Of a stretch of DNA of 9,144 nt, positions 1-5,029 are shown one piece after another. Both the position numbers and the translations under genes were made by a program. Position 1 is the first letter of the stretch, and every line of letters begins with the position of its first letter. Source of the stretch: an uncultured beta proteobacterium (lineage in GTDB: Bacteria > Pseudomonadota > Gammaproteobacteria > Burkholderiales > SG8-39). A model generated the notes under the pieces. That model saw only the letters and a list, made by a program, of their open reading frames with translations, had not been told where the DNA came from and did not search any database. The stretch spans positions 1-9,144 of the forward strand of contig CAIPUP010000353.1 of assembly GCA_903868285.1 (NCBI GenBank), read 5' to 3'.

Positions 1-56
1 CCGTACTCCGAACCCCGTACTCCGAACCCCGTACTCTGAACCCCGCACTCCGCTTC
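1..56. repeat. 14-bp tandem repeat array, at least 4 units
   Basis: Units of 14 bp start at 1, 15, 29 and 43. The first two are identical (ccgtactccgaacc), the third has one change, and the fourth (ccgcactccgcttc) has diverged. The array begins at the window edge, so more copies may lie upstream. It sits directly before the leader of the FAH-family gene. The unit is not a multiple of three, so it is unlikely to be an in-register peptide repeat, although the frame starting at base 2 stays open through it. Confidence 0.9.
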
Positions 57-106
57 CGCATTCCTTCAAGCATTCCTTTTCGCATTCCGCCTCAGGACAT
101 CCATGA
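2..106 (+). other. Possible 3' end of an upstream gene, overlapping the next start by ATGA
   Basis: The forward frame starting at base 2 is open from the window edge to a TGA at 104-106. That stop overlaps the FAH ATG (103-105) in the ATGA arrangement typical of translationally coupled genes. The encoded stretch of about 34 residues is Pro/Arg/Ser/His-rich and derived from the tandem repeats, with no recognisable domain. An open frame this short can easily occur by chance in GC-rich DNA, so this is only a suggestion that the repeats lie in the end of an upstream coding region. The sequence to the left would settle it. Confidence 0.2.
58..93. repeat. 12-bp degenerate tandem repeat, 3 units
   Basis: The heptamer gcattcc recurs at exactly 12-bp spacing (58, 70, 82), with the remaining five bases of each unit variable. 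It follows the 14-bp array almost without a gap and ends at the ribosome binding site of the FAH-family gene (agga, 94-97). The two arrays therefore make up nearly the whole visible 5' leader. No separate promoter elements can be recognised in it. Confidence 0.75.
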
Positions 107-1245
107 AACTCGGCACTCTCAAGGACGGCTCGCGCGATGGCGCGCTATGCGTCGTTTCGCGCAATCTCAAGCTGGCACGCATCGCCTCGGATGTGGCCCC
201 GACCCTGCAAGCGGCACTGGATGACTGGGGCTATTGCGCCCCGCTGTTGCAGGCACTCTCGGACGAACTCAATCATCCCTCGGCCAGTCTTGGTGCCAGT
301 GCCGGCTCGCGTCTGTTCGAACCCGATTTCAGCCAGTTCGCAGCGCCCTTGCCGCGCGCCTATCAATGGCTGGATGCCTCGGCCTATCTGGCGCATGTGG
401 AACTGGTGCGCAAGGCACGCGGCGCCGAGATGCCCTCCGAAATGCGCAAAGACCCCTTGATGTACCAAGGCAACTCCGACTACTTCATCGGCCCGCAGGA
501 TGACATCCGCTGCGAGTCCGAGGACTGGGGTATCGATCTGGAGGCCGAAGTGGCGGTGATCCTGGATGACACCCCCATGGGCGTTGAGCGCGACAAAGCC
601 ACACACCAGGTCCTGCTGCTGACCCTGGTCAACGATGTCAGCCTGCGCAATCTGATTCCGGACGAACTGGCCAAGGGCTTTGGCTTCGTGCAAGGCAAAG
701 CCGCCACTGCCTTCACTCCGCTGGCGGTGACGCCGGATGAGCTCGGCCCGGTGTGGGATGGCCGCAAGCTTTCGTTGCCGATGCGGGTCAGTGTCAACGA
801 TCAGGTGTTGGGGTCGCCGCATTGCGGCAGCGACATGCAGTTCGACTTCCCGCGCCTGATCGTGCATGCCGCCAAAACCCGGCCATTACCGGCCGGCACC
901 GTACTCGGCTCGGGCACCATCTCCAACTACGGCCATGACAGCGGTCACGCCTGCATCGCAGAACTGCGCGCCATGGAAACGGTACGCGACGGCGCAGCCG
1001 CCACACCCTTTCTCAAATTCGGTGACCGGGTGCGCATCGAGATGCTCGACAGCCAGGGTCAGTCGATCTTTGGCGCAATCGATCAGCAGGTAGTAAGCGC
1101 GCGCTCACAGCGCCGGGAACGCCCTATTGCCGATGTTCTGGCCAGGCCGGCAGCAATCCCGCCAGCATCAATCCAGCCAGTACCAGCCGATCAATCCGAC
1201 CAGACCGAGCCAGACCAGGCCGATCAGCAAAGCGCCAGCAATTAA
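103..1245 (+). CDS. Fumarylacetoacetate hydrolase (FAH) family protein
   Basis: A 380-residue cytosolic enzyme of the FAH superfamily, metal-dependent hydrolases, hydratases and decarboxylases that act on fumarylacetoacetate-like C-C bonds or 2-oxo acids in aromatic and amino-acid catabolism. Residues 1-60 resemble the FAH N-terminal domain. The catalytic fold follows with IDLEAEVAVIL (144-154), in which E147 and E149 match the ExE metal ligands. LVNDVSLRN (175-183) supplies a candidate metal Asp at 178. QGKAATAFTP (197-206) and GSGTISN (269-275) are family hallmarks. The expected domain end, FGAIDQQVV, is at 323-331. Residues 332-380 form an extra Pro/Gln/Asp/Ala-rich tail whose last 25 codons are antisense to the DUF1232 gene. 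The ATG at 103 is chosen for agga at 94-97 with 5-nt spacing and for the family-like MKLGTLKDGSRDG start. The exact substrate cannot be told from sequence; a fumarylacetoacetase-like or 2-keto-4-pentenoate hydratase-like activity is possible. Confidence 0.9.
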   Translation: MKLGTLKDGSRDGALCVVSRNLKLARIASDVAPTLQAALDDWGYCAPLLQALSDELNHPSASLGASAGSRLFEPDFSQFAAPLPRAYQWLDASAYLAHVELVRKARGAEMPSEMRKDPLMYQGNSDYFIGPQDDIRCESEDWGIDLEAEVAVILDDTPMGVERDKATHQVLLLTLVNDVSLRNLIPDELAKGFGFVQGKAATAFTPLAVTPDELGPVWDGRKLSLPMRVSVNDQVLGSPHCGSDMQFDFPRLIVHAAKTRPLPAGTVLGSGTISNYGHDSGHACIAELRAMETVRDGAAATPFLKFGDRVRIEMLDSQGQSIFGAIDQQVVSARSQRRERPIADVLARPAAIPPASIQPVPADQSDQTEPDQADQQSASN

Positions 1246-1557
1246 CTTCACCCGCTGCGGTTGCGCCGATGCCCGGGCCCGCGCATCGGCCATGACTGAG
1301 GCCGGAATCAGACGGATGGCGAAGGCAATCGCCAGCGGCAGTAGGATCAGTTCGTCCAGAAAGCCGATCACCGGAATGAAATCCGGGATCAGATCGATCG
1401 GCGACAGGGCGTAGGCAACGATGCCCCACACCAACCAGCGCGCCAGACGCGGCAGCCGTGGGTCAGCCAGCGCAAAAAAAAGCGCCAGGGAATCCGCCCG
1501 CAAGGCACGCGCGCGCTGTTCGATGGCCTGCCAGCCGCGCCGCCACCAGGAAATCAC
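1168..1557 (-). CDS. DUF1232 / YkvA-family small membrane protein
   Basis: A 129-residue protein carrying the DUF1232 signature: a hydrophobic helix leading into YALSPIDLIPDFIPVIGFLDE (split as YALSPIDLIP 49-58 and DFIPVIGFLDE 59-69), then a second hydrophobic stretch (70-84). After a basic/Ala linker a C-terminal membrane helix (105-127) ends in WYWLD. The family is common in bacteria and its function is not established. The start is a GTG at 1557-1555 that overlaps the phaZ stop as GTGA, a classic coupling arrangement. The upstream in-frame ATG at 1713 would add about 50 residues lying wholly inside phaZ without homology, so it was not used. It is the last gene of the reverse operon. Its final 78 bp overlap the 3' end of the convergent FAH gene. 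Confidence 0.85.
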   Translation of the reverse strand: MISWWRRGWQAIEQRARALRADSLALFFALADPRLPRLARWLVWGIVAYALSPIDLIPDFIPVIGFLDELILLPLAIAFAIRLIPASVMADARARASAQPQRVKLIAGALLIGLVWLGLVGLIGWYWLD

Positions 1558-2795
1558 GACGCACCGGAGTCCAGCGGCGCGGGATGGGCTCGGATGAAAG
1601 CCGCAATGCGCGGACAGATCAGTTCGCGCCAACGACGGCCGGAAAAAATGCCGTAATGCCCCACTTCCGGCACGGCATAGTGTTCGCGATGCTGGGCCGC
1701 AATGCCGGTGCACAGCTTATGTGCCGCCTCGGTCTGCCCATTACCGGAAATGTCGTCCAGTTCGCCCTCGATGGTAAGCAAGGCGGTGCGACGAATATCG
1801 CCCGGACGCACTGCATCGCCATGCACCACCATGCTGCCCTCGGGCAGTGCGAACTCCTGGAACACCGTGCGTATGGTGTCCAGGTAATACTCGGCCGGCA
1901 TGTCCAGCACCGCGTTGTATTCGTCATAGAAGCGCCGATGGCCTTCGGCAGAATCGCCATCACCCACACGCAGATGGTTGTAGAAATCCCAGTGCGCATC
2001 CATATGCCGCCGCGGATTCATCGCCACAAAACCCATGTGCTGCAAAAAGCCCGGATAGACACGACGCATATAACCGGGGTACTTGGCCGGCACAGAATAA
2101 ATGACATGGTTCTCGAACCAGGAGTAGGGCTTGCGCATGGCCAGGTCATTCACGGCCGTCGGGCTGCGGCGGGCATCGATCGGCCCGCCCATCATGATCA
2201 TGCTGCACGGCGCGATGTCTTCATCAGCACTGGCCATCAGCGACACCGCTGCCAGCACTGGCACGGTTGGCTGACACACCGACACCACATGCACCGCCGG
2301 CCCGAGATGGCGGATGAACTTGCGCACGTATTCGACATAGTCGTCCAGATGGAAGGTGCCATGCGATAGCGGCACCATCTTGGCATCGACCCAATCGGTG
2401 ACATAGACATCATGCTCACGGATCAGCGCCCGCACCGTGTCGCGCAACAGCGTGGCGAAATGGCCGGACAGCGGTGCCACCAGCAATACCGTCGGCTGCA
2501 CCACCTTCGTGTCACGCCGGAAGTGGCGCAGCTGGCAAAACGGCAGATCGAGTTCCAGCTCTTCATGCACCGCCACCTTCTGGCCTGCGACGTCCGTGCT
2601 GTCGATACCAAAGGCCGGCTTTTCATAGCGGTTGGTCAGGCGCAAGAACAACTCGGTGCCGGCTGCCAGATTGCGCGTGCCAGGCATCTGCGCAAACGGA
2701 TTCAGCGGGCTGGTCAACAGATCCAGGCTGGCCTTGGCAAACACATTCATCGGTGCCAGTGCGGCGTGTTGCATCTCGTGCAGGGCGTAGAGCAT
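1554..2795 (-). CDS. phaZ: Intracellular poly(3-hydroxybutyrate) depolymerase (PhaZ1 type)
   Basis: A 413-residue protein matching in length and pattern the intracellular PHB depolymerases typified by Ralstonia PhaZ1 (about 419 aa). These act on native amorphous PHB granules in the cytoplasm, releasing 3-hydroxybutyrate or its CoA ester. The fold is alpha/beta hydrolase with a Cys nucleophile instead of the usual lipase Ser. Here VSVCQPTVP (171-179) places it at C174. The acid is probably D347 (TIEGELDDIS, 341-350) and the His is H380 (EVGHYGIFSG, 377-386), in the order Cys-Asp-His. VLLVAPLSGHFATLLR (103-118) is the conserved oxyanion region, and YVTDWVDA (131-138) is also conserved. There is no signal peptide, which fits an intracellular enzyme. 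The ATG at 2795 is preceded by a good Shine-Dalgarno (aggggaaa, 2805-2798). It lies 47 nt after the MFS gene and overlaps the DUF1232 gene by 4 nt. A short extended -10 element upstream may give it its own transcription. Confidence 0.93.
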   Translation of the reverse strand: MLYALHEMQHAALAPMNVFAKASLDLLTSPLNPFAQMPGTRNLAAGTELFLRLTNRYEKPAFGIDSTDVAGQKVAVHEELELDLPFCQLRHFRRDTKVVQPTVLLVAPLSGHFATLLRDTVRALIREHDVYVTDWVDAKMVPLSHGTFHLDDYVEYVRKFIRHLGPAVHVVSVCQPTVPVLAAVSLMASADEDIAPCSMIMMGGPIDARRSPTAVNDLAMRKPYSWFENHVIYSVPAKYPGYMRRVYPGFLQHMGFVAMNPRRHMDAHWDFYNHLRVGDGDSAEGHRRFYDEYNAVLDMPAEYYLDTIRTVFQEFALPEGSMVVHGDAVRPGDIRRTALLTIEGELDDISGNGQTEAAHKLCTGIAAQHREHYAVPEVGHYGIFSGRRWRELICPRIAAFIRAHPAPLDSGAS

Positions 2796-2836
2796 GGTTT
2801 CCCCTAATTAGGCGTTGGACCCGGACGCAAGTGCGC

Positions 2837-2845
2837 TTTATATCA
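2837..2845 (-). promoter_or_regulatory. Candidate extended -10 promoter for phaZ
   Basis: Read on the reverse strand, TGA-TATAAA matches the extended -10 pattern (TGn followed by a hexamer 5/6 identical to TATAAT). The TGA is also the stop codon of the MFS gene. Transcription would start near 2830, leaving a short leader that contains the strong ribosome binding site of phaZ. No good -35 hexamer lies 16-18 nt upstream, so the element is weak evidence. It could let phaZ and the DUF1232 gene be expressed separately from the two genes upstream. Confidence 0.3.
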
Positions 2846-4087
2846 GCTTTGCTGCACCGCCGCATTTATTGATGCTGCAGGCGCCCGCCGCACTCGGCCG
2901 GCCAGCCACATGCACAGCAGGGTGATGCCGGCCGACATCGCGCCGACCCAGCCGTAATGCGTTAGCGCACCGCTGTCGGACTGACCCACGATCAGTCCAG
3001 CCAGCATCGATGCCAGCCCGGTCGAGGCATGCTGCATGAAGGCCATGAAGGCCATGAAACTGCCTCGCACCGGCACCTGGGCAGCGCCGGTGATCAGCGC
3101 CATGGCCGGCACATTGCGCGCCGGAAAAAACATGAACACACCCAGGCTGACCAGCAGCGTGGCCCACAGCGGCGAGCGCGGCCACTGGGTGATCAGCAAG
3201 GTGATCAGTACCGTCAATGCCGCACCGATCAGAAACTGGCGGTAACGGTTCATCCGATCAGCCAGACGACCGGACAGATGCACCGCCAGCAAAGAACCGA
3301 TGCCACCGGTGAAATACACCAGCGAGAGTTCGGCTTCGCCCACCCCGGCATTCAACACCAGGTAGGGACTGAGATAGGGCACCAGGGCGAACGACGAGGC
3401 ATTGAGCAGGCCGGCCAGCAACAGCGCGCGTCGATGATTGGCATCACACAGCACCTGACGTGCCTGGCCAAACAGTCCACCGATACGCCGTGCGGCGGCA
3501 TGCGATGCCATATGCGAGCGCACCGAGGGAAGCAGCCAGGCCGCCAGCGGTCCGGCCAGGGCCCCCAGCAGCAACACCGCGCCATAAGCCCCGCGCCAGC
3601 TGTAATGACTGCCCAGCCATAGGCATAACGGCAAAAACACAATCGAGCTCACGGCGAACGCCGACATCACCATGCCCAGCGCCCGGCCACGCCGCGCCTC
3701 CGGCACCACATCGCTGACGATGGCCAGCACGATGCCAGTGAGTAAACCGCCGAAGGCGCCGGCCAGAACGCGCGCCAGCAGCAACAGCGCATAGCTGGGT
3801 GCCAGGGCCGAGGCCAGGGCGCTGAGCAAGAATCCGCCATAAACCCATAGCAAGGCACGCTTGCGATCAAACCGGTCGATGACAAAAGCCGACAGCAAAC
3901 TGGCGAGCGCAGCCGATAGCGTGTAGACGGTAACGAACAAACCGACTTGGGTTGGCGTGATGCCAAACACCCGCATCAGTTGCGGCCCGAGCGGCGTCAG
4001 CACCATGAAGTCCAGCAGATGGCTCATCTGCAGTGCGGTCAGTACCAGCAGGGCCAGCCGCTCCCGTCCCTGCCCCATGGCCGACAT
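2843..4087 (-). CDS. MFS transporter (DHA1 / AraJ-like, 12 TM)
   Basis: A 414-residue integral inner-membrane protein with about twelve hydrophobic segments in the two-halves layout of the major facilitator superfamily. The motif-A-like loop between TM2 and TM3 is DRFDRKRALL (71-80), with a weaker copy GRLADRMNRYR (273-283) at the same position of the second half. ARVLAGAFGGLLTG (105-118) fits TM4, and the central cytoplasmic loop is about 190-220. A cytoplasmic Ala/Ser-rich tail closes the protein. The overall look is of a DHA1 proton-coupled exporter (COG2814-like), but the substrate cannot be inferred. The ATG at 4087 lies 2 nt after the hydratase stop, so translation is probably coupled; an alternative start is codon 4. 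Co-transcription with the hydratase and phaZ hints at a short-chain acid or hydroxyacid substrate, by context only. Confidence 0.9.
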   Translation of the reverse strand: MSAMGQGRERLALLVLTALQMSHLLDFMVLTPLGPQLMRVFGITPTQVGLFVTVYTLSAALASLLSAFVIDRFDRKRALLWVYGGFLLSALASALAPSYALLLLARVLAGAFGGLLTGIVLAIVSDVVPEARRGRALGMVMSAFAVSSIVFLPLCLWLGSHYSWRGAYGAVLLLGALAGPLAAWLLPSVRSHMASHAAARRIGGLFGQARQVLCDANHRRALLLAGLLNASSFALVPYLSPYLVLNAGVGEAELSLVYFTGGIGSLLAVHLSGRLADRMNRYRQFLIGAALTVLITLLITQWPRSPLWATLLVSLGVFMFFPARNVPAMALITGAAQVPVRGSFMAFMAFMQHASTGLASMLAGLIVGQSDSGALTHYGWVGAMSAGITLLCMWLAGRVRRAPAASINAAVQQS

Positions 4088-4089
4088 GC

Positions 4090-4884
4090 TCAGCGATGCT
4101 TGAACGATGGCACGCGTTTATCAAGAAAGGCCGCCATGCCCTCTTTCTGATCTTCGGTGGCAAACACTGCATGAAAGGCGCGCCGCTCGAACAGCACACC
4201 TTCATTCAAACTGGACTCATAGGCGCGATTGACACACTCCTTGGCCAGCATCACCGAGGGCATCGACAGCCCGCCTATGACTTGTGCCGCCGTTACCGCT
4301 TCCTCGATCAACTGTGCCGCCGGCACCACGCGCGACACCAGGCCGGCACGCTCGGCCTCGGCCGCATCCATCATGCGACCGGTGAGCACCATGTCCATGG
4401 CCTTGGCCTTGGATACCGCACGCGGCAGGCGTTGCGAGCCACCCGCACCCGGCAGGATACCCAGTTTCACTTCCGGCTGGCCAAACTTGGCATTGTCAGC
4501 CGCGATGATGAAGTCGCACATCATGGCCAGCTCGCAACCACCACCCAGGGCATAGCCCGCCACCGCTGCGATCACCGGCTTGCGTACCGAGCGCAGGCGC
4601 TCCCAGTTACGGGTGATGAAATCGGCCTTAAGCATGTCCACCGAGGACCAGTCCTTCATCGCGGCAATATCCGCACCGGCGGCGAAGGCCTTCTCGCTGC
4701 CAGTGATGACGATGGCACCAATGTCATCATCAGCGTCGAAATAGGCCAACGCCTGACCCAGCTCGTCCATCAAGGCATCGTTGAGGGCATTCAGCGCCTT
4801 CGGCCGATTGAGCGTAATCAGCGCGGCACGACCGCGCACCTCGATCAGAATGTGTTCGGCATTCGCCGCGTTGTCGGTATTCAT
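4090..4884 (-). CDS. Enoyl-CoA hydratase (crotonase family)
   Basis: A 264-residue crotonase-fold enzyme that adds water to trans-2-enoyl-CoA to give (S)-3-hydroxyacyl-CoA in beta-oxidation or related CoA pathways. Both catalytic glutamates of true hydratases are present: E118 in GGGCELAMMCD (114-124) and E138 in FGQPEVKLGILPGAGG (134-149), with the 20-residue spacing seen between rat E144 and E164. AFAAGADIAAM (66-76) carries the first oxyanion-hole segment and G115 the second. The C-terminus FLDKRVPSFKHR is the usual ending. The start at 4884 has GGGAG (about 4899-4895) upstream. It is the first gene of the reverse operon, divergent from glnS. Its 3-hydroxyacyl-CoA chemistry fits next to phaZ, but crotonase members also serve phenylacetate, amino-acid and terpene routes, so the physiological substrate is open. 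Confidence 0.93.
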   Translation of the reverse strand: MNTDNAANAEHILIEVRGRAALITLNRPKALNALNDALMDELGQALAYFDADDDIGAIVITGSEKAFAAGADIAAMKDWSSVDMLKADFITRNWERLRSVRKPVIAAVAGYALGGGCELAMMCDFIIAADNAKFGQPEVKLGILPGAGGSQRLPRAVSKAKAMDMVLTGRMMDAAEAERAGLVSRVVPAAQLIEEAVTAAQVIGGLSMPSVMLAKECVNRAYESSLNEGVLFERRAFHAVFATEDQKEGMAAFLDKRVPSFKHR

Positions 4885-4996
4885 GTTGGATCACTCCCGG
4901 TTGAGCATTACGCGCCCGCTGACGCAGCAAGTCATGGACCAAACAAAGTTGCAAGGCAGCATTATGCGCAACACCGATCTCGCCAGGGCATTGCAG

Positions 4997-5020
4997 TAAA
5001 ATTCTCTGAATAATCAGGAA
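4997..5020 (+). promoter_or_regulatory. Candidate -10 element and ribosome binding site for glnS
   Basis: TAAAAT at 4997-5002 is one change from the -10 consensus and is the best match in the 145-bp divergent region 4885-5029. No convincing -35 lies 16-18 nt upstream. The ribosome binding site is cagga at 5015-5019, about 10 nt before the ATG at 5030, slightly longer than optimal. On the reverse strand I could not find a convincing promoter for the hydratase operon, although it must lie in this same region if the operon starts here. Confidence 0.3.
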
Positions 5021-5029
5021 TTTACATTT

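Noticed and set aside
145..867. A 240-codon reverse frame inside the FAH gene
   Set aside because: Antisense shadow of a conserved FAH-family domain, with no domain of its own.
1558..1713. Longer start for the DUF1232 protein at 1713
   Set aside because: The extra residues are out-of-frame phaZ sequence. The GTG at 1557-1555 overlapping the phaZ stop as GTGA fits family length better.
1458..2369. A 303-codon open frame on the plus strand opposite phaZ
   Set aside because: It is antisense to a convincing phaZ with catalytic residues. The translation is His/Arg/Gly-rich with no recognisable domain, as expected from the mirror of GC-rich codons.
4033..5013. A 326-codon open frame on the plus strand opposite the enoyl-CoA hydratase
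   Set aside because: It mirrors a hydratase with both catalytic glutamates. The product is His/Arg/Gln-rich and has no family features.
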